From NCBI GenBank assembly GCA_017622875.1, contig JAGAQG010000008.1, positions 1 to 64,000 of the forward strand: a stretch of 64,000 nt of DNA, read 5' to 3'. Of this stretch, positions 1 to 7,933 are shown in pieces. A model generated the notes under the pieces. That model did no database searches. It was not told the DNA's origin and was given only the letters and a program-made list of their open reading frames with translations. Every line of letters starts with the position of its first letter. The stretch's first letter is position 1. Position numbers and translations under genes: made by a program. This DNA comes from Lachnospiraceae bacterium. GTDB lineage: Bacteria; Bacillota; Clostridia; Lachnospirales; Lachnospiraceae.

Positions 1-177
1 AGGGATTGCTTTTTAATATGGATACCTTTCGAACACCTCTTGGAATCATTCTTTACTCCAAAACCACTTGGTACGAAGAATGATGCTCCTTCAGAGTTCT
101 GTTATCAAATTGTTATCAGAAGAGATTTTCAAATTCAGAAAACCCAGTGTTTTCAAAGCTTTCCGGGCTTTTCGCGA
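1..177. other. Left-edge sequence without a callable gene
   Basis: Lies downstream of guaA. The only open stretch is a reading frame of about 33 codons on the minus strand running out of the window, too short to assign. An imperfect inverted repeat at about 137-174 (GAAAACCC against GGGCTTTTC, one mismatch) could be the guaA terminator, but it has only a weak T-run. Confidence 0.35.
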
Positions 178-1722
178 TTATTCGAACTCAATTGTTCCAG
201 GTGGTTTGGAAGTTAAATCATAAAGTACTCTGTTAACTCCTTTTACCTCATTAATAATTCTGCTCATCACAGTCTGAAGCACCGCAAACGGAATCTCCGC
301 TGCTTCTGCAGTCATAAAGTCGATAGTATTCACCGCACGAAGTGCCACCGCATAGTCATAAGTTCTCTCATCCCCCATAACACCCACGGAACGCATATTA
401 GTCAGTGCCGCAAAATACTGTCCCATATCTTTATCCAATCCAGCCTTCGCAATCTCTTCGCGATAAATCGCATCTGCATCCTGCACAATACGTACCTTCT
501 CAGCAGTAACCTCGCCAACAATACGTACCCCAAGTCCAGGACCCGGGAATGGCTGACGAAATACTAAATATTCTGGAATGCCAAGCTCAAGACCAGCCTT
601 ACGAACCTCATCCTTAAACAGATCACGCAAAGGTTCAATAATCTCTTTAAAGTCTACACAATCAGGAAGTCCTCCAACATTATGATGAGACTTGATCACA
701 GCAGACTCACCACCAAGACCACTCTCAACAACATCAGGATAGATTGTTCCCTGTACAAGGAAATCCACCGCGCCAATCTTCTTAGCTTCCTCTTCAAATA
801 CACGAATAAACTCTTCGCCAATGATCTTACGTTTCTTTTCCGGTTCAGAAACACCTGCCAGTTTTTCATAGAAACGTTCCTGTGCATTTACACGAACAAA
901 GTTTAATTCATAATTACCTTCCGGTCCGAAAATTGCTTCTACTTCATCCCCTTCATTTTTACGAAGAAGACCATGATCTACAAATACACATGTCAACTGT
1001 TCGCCAACAGCTTTTGATAAAAGTACTGCTGCCACAGAAGAGTCAACCCCGCCTGATAATGCACAAAGCACTTTACCATTTCCGACTTTTTCGCGGATTG
1101 CCTTAATAGAATTTTCCACGAAAGCATCCATTTTCCAGTCCCCTGCACAACCACATACATTGTACACAAAGTTAGAAAGCATCTTTGTACCTTCCTGTGT
1201 ATGAAGCACTTCCGGATGGAACTGAATCGCATATAATTTATCTTCTGGTCTTTCTGCTGTGGCTACCGGACAATCTGCTGTATAAGCAGAAATCTTAAAT
1301 CCTGGTGCAATTTTAGAAATATAATCAAAATGACTCATCCAGCAAATCGTTGTTGGAGATACATTTTCAAATAATGCTGAATTTGTATCTACAAAAACTT
1401 TTGTCTTACCATATTCGCGAACCGGCGCCTTTTCAACCTTTCCGCCAAGCACATGCATCATTAACTGTGCTCCATAGCAAAGGCCGAGAACAGGAATTCC
1501 AAGCTCAAAAAGCTCTTTTGTATAAGTTGGTGCACCCTCTTCATAACAGCTGTTTGGTCCGCCTGTTAAAATGATTCCCTTAGGATTCATTGCCTTGATC
1601 TTTTCAATATCTGTTTTATAAGAATAGATCTCACAGTATACGTTACATTCACGAACACGACGAGCTACCAGCTGATTGTACTGTCCACCAAAGTCAATTA
1701 CAATGACAGTCTCTCTCTTCAC
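178..1722 (-). CDS. guaA: GMP synthase (glutamine-hydrolysing)
   Basis: Converts XMP to GMP using ATP and ammonia from glutamine, the last step of de novo GMP synthesis, in the cytoplasm. The N-terminal class I amidotransferase domain shows LTGGPNS, the nucleophile Cys in LGLCYGAQ and FHPEV. The ATP pyrophosphatase domain follows with the loop SGGVDSS, then the C-terminal dimerisation domain. At 514 aa it is full length. The start codon is GTG with GGAGG seven bases upstream. No purine riboswitch was seen upstream. It stands alone between the yfcC terminator and the window edge. The identification is secure. Confidence 0.97.
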   Translation of the reverse strand: MKRETVIVIDFGGQYNQLVARRVRECNVYCEIYSYKTDIEKIKAMNPKGIILTGGPNSCYEEGAPTYTKELFELGIPVLGLCYGAQLMMHVLGGKVEKAPVREYGKTKVFVDTNSALFENVSPTTICWMSHFDYISKIAPGFKISAYTADCPVATAERPEDKLYAIQFHPEVLHTQEGTKMLSNFVYNVCGCAGDWKMDAFVENSIKAIREKVGNGKVLCALSGGVDSSVAAVLLSKAVGEQLTCVFVDHGLLRKNEGDEVEAIFGPEGNYELNFVRVNAQERFYEKLAGVSEPEKKRKIIGEEFIRVFEEEAKKIGAVDFLVQGTIYPDVVESGLGGESAVIKSHHNVGGLPDCVDFKEIIEPLRDLFKDEVRKAGLELGIPEYLVFRQPFPGPGLGVRIVGEVTAEKVRIVQDADAIYREEIAKAGLDKDMGQYFAALTNMRSVGVMGDERTYDYAVALRAVNTIDFMTAEAAEIPFAVLQTVMSRIINEVKGVNRVLYDLTSKPPGTIEFE

Positions 1723-1837
1723 GTTTTTTCCTCCATAGACGGATTATTAAAATAATCACCCATCTTAATCTCTATGATAGGAAATTATATAAAAAAAACT
1801 TCTTATTTACAATATTTTTTTACAGACAAACATCAAA

Positions 1838-1865
1838 AAAGTGCGCAGCTAAAGCCGCGCACTCC
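1838..1865 (-). terminator. Terminator of the yfcC-family gene
   Basis: Perfect 7-bp inverted repeat AGTGCGC/GCGCACT (1840-1846 and 1857-1863), followed on the minus strand by six T. It begins 13 bases past the carrier stop codon. Confidence 0.85.
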
Positions 1866-1878
1866 ATAACAGCCACGG

Positions 1879-3387
1879 TTATGATAATCCAAGTACAACC
1901 GCAAGAATCATAACAACCGTACATGCCACAACCAGAATTCCCTGGAATTTGATCATGAACTTCGCCCAGTTACCCCATTCCATCTTCGCTGCTGCAAGTG
2001 CACCAAGTAAGCATCCTGAAGTTGGTACGATAAAGTTCGTAAATCCATCCCCTAACTGATAAGCAACAACCGCTACCTGACGTTCTACGCCTACAAGGTC
2101 CGCCAGAGGTGCCATAATTGGCATTGTAAGAGCAGCCTGTCCTGAACCAGATACAACAAAGAAATTGAAGATTGCCTGGAACGCATACATGCACCATGCA
2201 GAAATGATTGTCGGGAATCCTTTCATTGCATTGCTGATTGTATAAAGAATTGTATTTAACACGGTACCGTCTGTTGGGCTTGTACCGCCAAGAACAATGA
2301 TGATACCCTGTGCCATACCAACGCACATCGCAGCGCCCACCATATCCGCAGCACCACGTTCAAAAGCTCTTGCGATATCATTCATCCTCATATCATTTAA
2401 CTTAAATACCACACCGATAATACCAGCCACAAGTCCCATTACAAAGAACTGGGAGGCAATTTCAGGAATGTAGTATCCCTGTGCTACAACGCCCCAAACT
2501 GTCCAGATCATTGTTGCGAGAATTGTAAGAAGCACCAGTTTATGCCCTAAGGTAAACGGTACATCCTTCTGATCTTTTCCAGCGAACTCTTCTCTGTAAG
2601 CTCTGTCTGATTCATAGGCAACAGAAAGCTTTGGATTTTTCTTGATCTTCTGTGCATAGCGCATTGTAAAAACAATCGTTAATACCGTGAAGAAAATCCA
2701 CATCGGAATTCTGAACCAGGCACCTGACATGACCGGAACCCCTGCAATTCCCTGTGCAATGGCAAGGCCAAAAGGATTCTGCCATGAAGAACCAAATCCA
2801 ATCTGTGTAGCAACATAAGAACACATGACACCTACTACTGCATCATAGCCCATAGCAATGAACATCGGCACCAGGATCATTACAAATGGCAGCGCCTCTT
2901 CGCCCATACCAAATACTGCTCCTCCCAAAGAGAACAGCGTGATAAGGATTGGTATGAGCATGATTTCCTTACCATTTAACAGTCCGATAATACGTAAGAT
3001 TCCGGCATCGATTGCACCGGTACGCATCACAATACCAAACGCACCTCCAACAACAAGGATAAATGCAATGATACCTACCGCACTTCCCCATTTGTCACCA
3101 GTTGTCAGTCCTTCAAATACGAAGTTTAAAATCCCTTGTCCGCCAAAGTCCTCTGTACCGAACAATGGTGCAACAGCAGTTACCTTATTTCCGTTCTCAT
3201 CCAATACATACTCAAAGCTGTCCGGATCGACAACAGTTCTTGTTTTCTCTACACCGTCTACCATATAAGTAACTTCCGTTGTCTGGAAGCGTCCCTGTGG
3301 AACAAATACAGTAAGCAGCGCCGCAAGCAGTACTACACCAAAAATAATGATGTAAGTATGCGGAAATTGAAATTTCTTTTTTTCCAT
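1879..3387 (-). CDS. YfcC-family (C4-dicarboxylate/arginine-ornithine antiporter-like) carrier
   Basis: A 502-aa polytopic membrane protein with about 12 hydrophobic segments. It has one N-terminal helix (residues 10-28), a hydrophilic loop of about 60 residues outside, and then the YfcC/ArcD-DcuC type transporter body with glycine-rich turns such as VVGGAFGIVMRTGAID and the C-terminal VPTSGCLLGALAAAK. YfcC proteins are usually annotated as basic amino acid or C4-dicarboxylate carriers. The substrate cannot be read from sequence. It is monocistronic with its own terminator. An AT-rich palindrome upstream (3447-3466) may be its operator. Confidence 0.85.
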   Translation of the reverse strand: MEKKKFQFPHTYIIIFGVVLLAALLTVFVPQGRFQTTEVTYMVDGVEKTRTVVDPDSFEYVLDENGNKVTAVAPLFGTEDFGGQGILNFVFEGLTTGDKWGSAVGIIAFILVVGGAFGIVMRTGAIDAGILRIIGLLNGKEIMLIPILITLFSLGGAVFGMGEEALPFVMILVPMFIAMGYDAVVGVMCSYVATQIGFGSSWQNPFGLAIAQGIAGVPVMSGAWFRIPMWIFFTVLTIVFTMRYAQKIKKNPKLSVAYESDRAYREEFAGKDQKDVPFTLGHKLVLLTILATMIWTVWGVVAQGYYIPEIASQFFVMGLVAGIIGVVFKLNDMRMNDIARAFERGAADMVGAAMCVGMAQGIIIVLGGTSPTDGTVLNTILYTISNAMKGFPTIISAWCMYAFQAIFNFFVVSGSGQAALTMPIMAPLADLVGVERQVAVVAYQLGDGFTNFIVPTSGCLLGALAAAKMEWGNWAKFMIKFQGILVVACTVVMILAVVLGLS

Positions 3388-3446
3388 AAGTTATCGTTTC
3401 CCTCTCCTGTCTATTCTTTAAATTTTAAAGTGCTTTAGCAGTATAA

Positions 3447-3466
3447 CATAAATGTGTATATTTATG
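3447..3466. promoter_or_regulatory. Palindrome upstream of the YfcC-family carrier
   Basis: Perfect inverted repeat CATAAAT-N6-ATTTATG, just upstream of a TATACT-like -10 reading toward the carrier. It resembles an AT-rich arginine-repressor-type box, but that link is only inference. Confidence 0.3.
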
Positions 3467-3509
3467 CATTCTTTTTTTGCATAAAATCTTTACCATTTCT
3501 TTACCTCGC

Positions 3510-3543
3510 AAAAAGACGGACCTTAATTATGGTCCGCCTTTTC
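3510..3543 (-). terminator. Terminator of spoIIID
   Basis: Inverted repeat of about 10 bp (AAGACGGACC against GGTCCGCCTT, one mismatch) with T-rich flanks, 26 bases past the spoIIID stop codon. Confidence 0.8.
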
Positions 3544-3568
3544 AAAATCTCTTATATTTGTTTCATTT

Positions 3569-3829
3569 TTATGCACTTTCATGCTTCTGCAAATATTTCT
3601 CTTTTGTTGCCATGCCGCCTCGGATATGTCGTTCCTGTTTATTGACCTCCAAAATCCCCCGCACCTCTTTTGCAATTGCTGGATTGATCTGTTTGAGCCG
3701 ATCTGTACAATCTTTATGTACCGTACTCTTGCTGATTCCAAACCGCTTCGCTGCCTGTCTGACCGTTGCATTATTTTCTATAATAAACTCCGCGACCTCC
3801 ACAGCTCTTTCTTCAATATAATCTTTCAA
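3569..3829 (-). CDS. spoIIID: Sporulation transcriptional regulator SpoIIID
   Basis: Small DNA-binding regulator of mother-cell gene expression. The 86-aa product begins (M)KDYIEERAVEV, contains the helix-turn-helix with KRFGISKSTVHKD (about residues 20-45) and ends with the RHIRGG-ATKEKY tail that contributes to DNA binding in this family. The start is TTG at 3829, with AGGGGA five bases upstream. An in-frame ATG at 3877 lies upstream of the predicted -10 element and would add 16 residues absent from B. subtilis SpoIIID, so it is rejected. A sigma-E-like promoter precedes it, matching the known mother-cell control of this gene. Confidence 0.93.
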   Translation of the reverse strand: MKDYIEERAVEVAEFIIENNATVRQAAKRFGISKSTVHKDCTDRLKQINPAIAKEVRGILEVNKQERHIRGGMATKEKYLQKHESA

Positions 3830-3856
3830 AAAAATCCCCTGCAAACATCTTTTTAC

Positions 3857-3885
3857 AATGTATGCAGAGGATTTCATTTCAATTC
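3857..3885 (-). promoter_or_regulatory. Sigma-E-type promoter of spoIIID
   Basis: On the minus strand the -10 is CATACATT (3857-3864), a full match to the sigma-E consensus. A GAATTGA -35 (3879-3885) lies 14 bases upstream. The predicted transcript starts about 20 bases before the TTG codon. Confidence 0.6.
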
Positions 3886-3926
3886 ATTTTAAAGAAGAGA
3901 AATATTCAGCCTGACAATGTTTTTTC

Positions 3927-4724
3927 TTACAGAATTCCGAAGAATGAGCAAACGATTGCAAGTACAAATGTACAAACGATTAATACAACCGGGCTAACTT
4001 TCTTCTGTTTTAAGAAATAGTACATTAAGAATACATAGCCAATAGATAAGATATTAGGGAAAATCTTATCGAAGAAGTCTGCCTGTACCATAACTGTTTT
4101 AGCTTCGTTTACAGGGATTTCAATAGCTACTGCAATGCTTACGTAGTTAGCAATCAGACCACCGATTACTGTACAGCCAAGGATTGTAGCTGCTCTACCA
4201 ATTTTTTCAGCACCTTCTGTAATTGTTCCAACTGCTTTTGTACCAAGGTTGTATCCAAGATGTGTCCATACAAATCTTAAAGCAAAGATTACAACATATG
4301 TAAGGAAGAAAATAATTGGACCAACAATACTTCCTTCAATCGCCATAGAAGCAGAGATACCTGCAACGATTGGAAGAATTGTGAACCAGAAAATCGCATC
4401 ACCGATACCTGCTAAAGGTGCGAATAAAGCTACTTTTAAACCTTTAATAGTGTTTCTGTCCGCATGAGCTTCTTCTAAGGAAATTAAAAGACCCATTAAG
4501 AAACCTACTAAGTTTGGATGAGTGTTGATAAATTCAAGGTTGTCTTTCATTGCTGCTGAAAGGCCTTCTTTATCATCTTTATAAATTTTCTTTAAAGCAG
4601 GAAGCTGTGCACATAAGAAACCACCAGCCTGCATTCTTTCATAGTTGAAAGATGCCTGTAAAAACATGGACGTAAACGCCAATTTAGTAATATCTTTTTT
4701 ATCGAGTACTTTATTAGATGCCAT
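3927..4724 (-). CDS. PTS mannose-family IID component (system 1)
   Basis: Membrane subunit of a mannose/fructose/sorbose-type phosphotransferase system, forming the sugar channel with IIC. The family signature is plain: SFNYERMQAGGFLCAQLPAL near the N-terminus, a THPNLVGF stretch, and GDAIFWFTILPI with several C-terminal hydrophobic helices. Length (265 aa) is normal. The start codon overlaps the end of the IIC gene inside GATGATGGCATCTAA; the preceding ATG is an alternative one codon earlier. It is the last gene of a IIB-IIC-IID operon that lacks a IIA gene. Substrate unknown. Confidence 0.92.
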   Translation of the reverse strand: MASNKVLDKKDITKLAFTSMFLQASFNYERMQAGGFLCAQLPALKKIYKDDKEGLSAAMKDNLEFINTHPNLVGFLMGLLISLEEAHADRNTIKGLKVALFAPLAGIGDAIFWFTILPIVAGISASMAIEGSIVGPIIFFLTYVVIFALRFVWTHLGYNLGTKAVGTITEGAEKIGRAATILGCTVIGGLIANYVSIAVAIEIPVNEAKTVMVQADFFDKIFPNILSIGYVFLMYYFLKQKKVSPVVLIVCTFVLAIVCSFFGIL

Positions 4725-5505
4725 CATCAAAATCCTCCTCTACAACAGTTTTCTGAGCTGCTACAGCTGCGATCTTGCCTTCGATGTTGTATACTAACAG
4801 AGCAAGAGCTACACCAACAATTGCGATTGGTAATAAGTTGGAGAAGTCAAGGAAGCAAGCAATAACGAAACCGATTAATAAATAAGGAACGAATTCAACT
4901 TTAAGCATAACTCTAAGAAGCATAGCGAAACCTACTGCTGGAAGGATACCACCTGCTACTTCGAAACCATGTGTTAACCATGCTGGAAGCATTTCAACTA
5001 AAGCTTTCATAGCGTCCTGAGCTGCATATGCGCAAAGGAATACGATAACTCCATAAAGTGCTGCAATAATACATGAACAAATGATATTTGTTTTGTAAAC
5101 ACCTTTTACGTCTGCTTCTTCTGCTGCTTTGTCTGCACCCTTCATGAAGAATGAGAATGTAGAATAGCAGAAAAGAATTACGTACTGCATTAAGAATGAG
5201 AATGGAAGAGCTAAAGCCATAGAAGCTTCTGCACCCTGTCCTGTAATGTAAGCGATTACTACAGACATAACACCTGCTAATACTGGGTTAGGTGGCTGTG
5301 TTCCACCTGCTGGTGTAAGACCTGCGAATGCTAATTCTGTGATACCCCCACAAACAAGACCTAACTGAACGTCTCCTAAGATTATTCCTGTTAATGTACT
5401 TACGATAATTGGTCGGAAGATAAATAATGCTTCTAACCAGAAATCTAAGCCTACAACGATTGCCATAATTGCTAAACCGATGCCCTGCATCAATGTGATT
5501 TCCAT
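4714..5505 (-). CDS. PTS mannose-family IIC component (system 1)
   Basis: Sugar-translocating membrane subunit. It has the IIC-family features: an N-terminal helix, RPIIVSTLTGIILGDVQLG (the conserved RPL/I-TG-GD region) and GTQPPNPVLAGV, with about seven hydrophobic segments across 263 aa. It ends in an acidic tail EEDFDDGI that overlaps the ribosome binding site and start of the IID gene. AAGGAGG lies seven bases before the start codon. Partner of the adjacent IIB and IID. Confidence 0.92.
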   Translation of the reverse strand: MEITLMQGIGLAIMAIVVGLDFWLEALFIFRPIIVSTLTGIILGDVQLGLVCGGITELAFAGLTPAGGTQPPNPVLAGVMSVVIAYITGQGAEASMALALPFSFLMQYVILFCYSTFSFFMKGADKAAEEADVKGVYKTNIICSCIIAALYGVIVFLCAYAAQDAMKALVEMLPAWLTHGFEVAGGILPAVGFAMLLRVMLKVEFVPYLLIGFVIACFLDFSNLLPIAIVGVALALLVYNIEGKIAAVAAQKTVVEEDFDDGI

Positions 5506-5531
5506 ACAATTTCCTCCTTATCTCTCACAGA

Positions 5532-6008
5532 TTAATATTTAACCTGTTCTTTTGCGTCCCCTGGGACGTCCTGAATGTATACGTTTACGCCAGCATCTTC
5601 AATTGCCTTTAAATCTGCCAGGTCCGCATCGTCAACATATACTTTCTTACTGATCTGACGTTTTCCTTCAGAAAAGTGCATATTTCCAACATTCACTTCT
5701 TTGATAGGTACGCCGCCTTCGATTAATTTGCGTACAGTTGCAGGTGTCTTTGCAACGATAAAGATTTTCTGTCTTTCAGAAGCTTTGTGAATCGTATCGA
5801 TTGTCTTCTGAATAGTCCAGAATCTTGGTGATGCCCCTGACTGTTTTGCAGTCGCAGCCATCAGCTGCTGCATCAAATCATTTCCTGCTGTTTCGTCATC
5901 TGCCACAAGAATTAAATTCGCGCCAACCGATGTTGTCCATGTCACTCCTACCTGACCATGAATCAAACGGTTATCGATTCTTGTGAGCACAATGTTTGGT
6001 CCTGCCAT
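5532..6008 (-). CDS. PTS mannose-family IIB component (system 1)
   Basis: Cytoplasmic phosphocarrier that takes phosphate from IIA and gives it to the incoming sugar. The phosphorylated His lies in RIDNRLIHGQV (about residue 18), the hallmark of this family. The product is 158 aa, full length. First gene of the IIB-IIC-IID operon, with AAGGAGGG before the ATG. No IIA is encoded nearby, so phosphate must come from a IIA encoded elsewhere, for example one of the two mannose-type IIA genes later in this window. Confidence 0.93.
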   Translation of the reverse strand: MAGPNIVLTRIDNRLIHGQVGVTWTTSVGANLILVADDETAGNDLMQQLMAATAKQSGASPRFWTIQKTIDTIHKASERQKIFIVAKTPATVRKLIEGGVPIKEVNVGNMHFSEGKRQISKKVYVDDADLADLKAIEDAGVNVYIQDVPGDAKEQVKY

Positions 6009-6020
6009 ATTTCCCTCCTT

Positions 6021-6041
6021 TGTGCAAAATTACTATGCACA
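6021..6041. promoter_or_regulatory. Candidate operator in the leader of PTS system 1
   Basis: Perfect inverted repeat TGTGCA-N9-TGCACA lying between the promoter and the ribosome binding site, where a bound repressor would block transcription. The regulator is unknown. Confidence 0.4.
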
Positions 6042-6060
6042 TATCTTTAATAGTAGATTT

Positions 6061-6089
6061 ATTTTACAGCTTTTTTATATTTATTTCAA
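6061..6089 (-). promoter_or_regulatory. Promoter of PTS system 1 operon
   Basis: Minus-strand TTGAAA (6084-6089), 17-bp spacer, TAAAAT (6061-6066): a good vegetative-type promoter. No sigma-54 -24/-12 motif was seen, unlike LevR-controlled mannose PTS operons. Confidence 0.6.
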
Positions 6090-6189
6090 CATTTTCAAAA
6101 ATATAAATTAAATTTCGACAATTTTCACCCCTAAAACTACAATATTCAAAAAATTCAAGAAAAAATCTTTGGGGATTCTGCACAATTTA

Positions 6190-6213
6190 AGGGCCGGCAT
6201 AAAAGCCGGCCCT
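6190..6213 (-). terminator. Hairpin after the phosphoesterase gene
   Basis: Perfect 8-bp GC-rich inverted repeat GGGCCGGC/GCCGGCCC just upstream of the system 1 promoter. It begins at the stop codon of the phosphoesterase gene and probably ends the cls operon. The T-run is short. Confidence 0.7.
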
Positions 6214-6822
6214 TTACGTTTTTACTCTATATTTTTTTGACTCATGATATTCTATCCACTCATCCAGTCCAAGCGGTACATAATTCGAATACATGCAAAA
6301 ACAGTTCAACAGATTACATGGTATAGGCGCATCATTTCTCATGGTATTCCTGGTTATCTGCTGAAATTGTTCTAAGAGTCTCTGATCCAAAGTATCATGA
6401 ACATGCCCGTGCAGCATAAAGGTCTTAGGATTTCCATGCTTGCTTAAACGATTCTGTCCGTTATAGCACATTACCGGATAATGTGACAGGATCACCTTTC
6501 TCCCATTGTCATGCATCTCGGCATAAGAACGTACCCAGACAAATCTGGATGCATCAAAGTCCTTATCCTTTATAAAGCGGTCGTGATTTCCCTGAATCAG
6601 ATAAATCTTCCCTTTTAACTGATCCAAGACCTCTTTTGTCCTGTCCCATTTTTCCATGGAAAGATCTCCGAGGACCACTACCTCGTCATTTTTTCTGACC
6701 CGGCGATTCCATTGAGCAATCATATATTCATTCATATCCTGCTCATCGCGAAAGCCACGGTTGTCCATGGCCTGATTCAGCGCACCGTGGTAAAAATGCA
6801 GATCAGAAATGTAATATCTCAT
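6214..6822 (-). CDS. Calcineurin-like metallophosphoesterase
   Basis: Predicted cytoplasmic metal-dependent phosphoesterase, 202 aa. All metallophosphatase motifs can be read in order: SDLHFYH (D-x-H), VLGDLS (GD), GNHD, SHYP and HGHVHD. This spacing is typical of the small COG4186-type group. The physiological substrate is not known. It follows the foldase lipoprotein gene by four bases and is the last gene of the cls operon. Confidence 0.87.
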   Translation of the reverse strand: MRYYISDLHFYHGALNQAMDNRGFRDEQDMNEYMIAQWNRRVRKNDEVVVLGDLSMEKWDRTKEVLDQLKGKIYLIQGNHDRFIKDKDFDASRFVWVRSYAEMHDNGRKVILSHYPVMCYNGQNRLSKHGNPKTFMLHGHVHDTLDQRLLEQFQQITRNTMRNDAPIPCNLLNCFCMYSNYVPLGLDEWIEYHESKKYRVKT

Positions 6823-6826
6823 TTTC

Positions 6827-7918
6827 TTATTCCTCTGCTACCGCATTTGCTGTCAGGAATTCTACTGCCATATCAGAAGTCAGCTGTAATTCTACAGTTT
6901 CCTTTGTATAGGCTTCTTCCAGCTCTTCAATCGTTGTGTAGCCGTAATATTCCATATATTCTTTTGCTCTTTCGGTATATTCTTCCTCAGTAAGCACTAA
7001 GCCTTCCGCCTCTGCAACAGCCATCTGAACCAATGGATTCTGGATTCTGTAAATCGCAATTTCTCTGCACTGGTCTTCAAACTCTGTCATTGTCATACCG
7101 GAAGCAAGTGTCACATAGGTTTCCAGATCATATCCGTAATAGGATGCATAAGTTTCATACTGGCTCTTTAAGTCATTTACATACAATGTAATCTCATCTT
7201 CGTTCATTTCAAAAGTACTGTTATCAATGACTTTCTGCAAGATCTGATACTGCATATCTGCTTCTGCATCCTGCTGTTTTGATATTTCATACTGTTCTCT
7301 GATACCTGCATATAACGCATCTACATTATCATACCCGTTTTCAACAGCAAATTCATCATTCAATTCAGCTGGCAGCTGTTCCCAACAGCTGTTGACAGTA
7401 ATTGTAAACACAACATCCTGGCCCGCCAAATCTTCTGCATGATAATCTTCCGGGAATGTCATCGGACAGTCCTTTGTCTCTCCTACCTTCATTCCCACAA
7501 TACTCTCTGCAAAACCTTCAATGTATCCACTGTTTTCAATGCTAAGCTCCTGACTGGAAGCTGTTCCTCCATCAAATGCTACGCCGTCCTTTTTTCCTAC
7601 ATAATCAATATTCACATAAGAAGTTTCTGTTACAATCTCCTGCTCGTTTTTTGTATAGGAATTAGCTAACATATACTGCACTTCTGTTTCTACTTCTTCA
7701 TCAGTCACAGTTGTATCCATCGGTGTGTAGGTTAATCCCTTATACTCCCCAAGCTCTACAAGAGTACTTGTTCCCAGTGCACTGGTATCCACTGTTTCCG
7801 CTTCTGCTGTCTCTTCTGTCTCTGTTGTTCCTTCTGCTTCTTTTTCTTTATTTCCACAGGCTGTCATAGAGAACACCATACATCCCGCAAGAAGCATTAC
7901 TAATAATTTCTTTTTCAT
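6827..7918 (-). CDS. Trigger-factor-like peptidyl-prolyl isomerase lipoprotein
   Basis: Predicted extracytoplasmic folding factor. A signal peptide ends in a lipobox (SMTACGN, Cys about residue 21), followed by an acidic Glu/Thr-rich linker. An FKBP-type isomerase domain (roughly residues 105-190, with YVNIDYVGKKDGVAFDGG) comes next, then a helical C-terminal domain like that of trigger factor. The ribosome-binding N-terminal domain of true trigger factor is missing, so this is the membrane-anchored relative rather than tig. It sits between cls and the phosphoesterase gene. Ribosome binding site GGAGGGG. Confidence 0.85.
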   Translation of the reverse strand: MKKKLLVMLLAGCMVFSMTACGNKEKEAEGTTETEETAEAETVDTSALGTSTLVELGEYKGLTYTPMDTTVTDEEVETEVQYMLANSYTKNEQEIVTETSYVNIDYVGKKDGVAFDGGTASSQELSIENSGYIEGFAESIVGMKVGETKDCPMTFPEDYHAEDLAGQDVVFTITVNSCWEQLPAELNDEFAVENGYDNVDALYAGIREQYEISKQQDAEADMQYQILQKVIDNSTFEMNEDEITLYVNDLKSQYETYASYYGYDLETYVTLASGMTMTEFEDQCREIAIYRIQNPLVQMAVAEAEGLVLTEEEYTERAKEYMEYYGYTTIEELEEAYTKETVELQLTSDMAVEFLTANAVAEE

Positions 7919-7933
7919 CTTTCCCCTCCGGTT

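Noticed and set aside
1-177. Possible attachment site of an element integrated at the guaA 3' end, a known integration hotspot
   Set aside because: No integrase, no duplicated guaA end and no repeat pair can be seen; the flank is cut by the window edge.
1723-1880. Purine riboswitch upstream of guaA
   Set aside because: The gap is short, lacks the conserved three-way-junction sequences and is partly occupied by the yfcC terminator.
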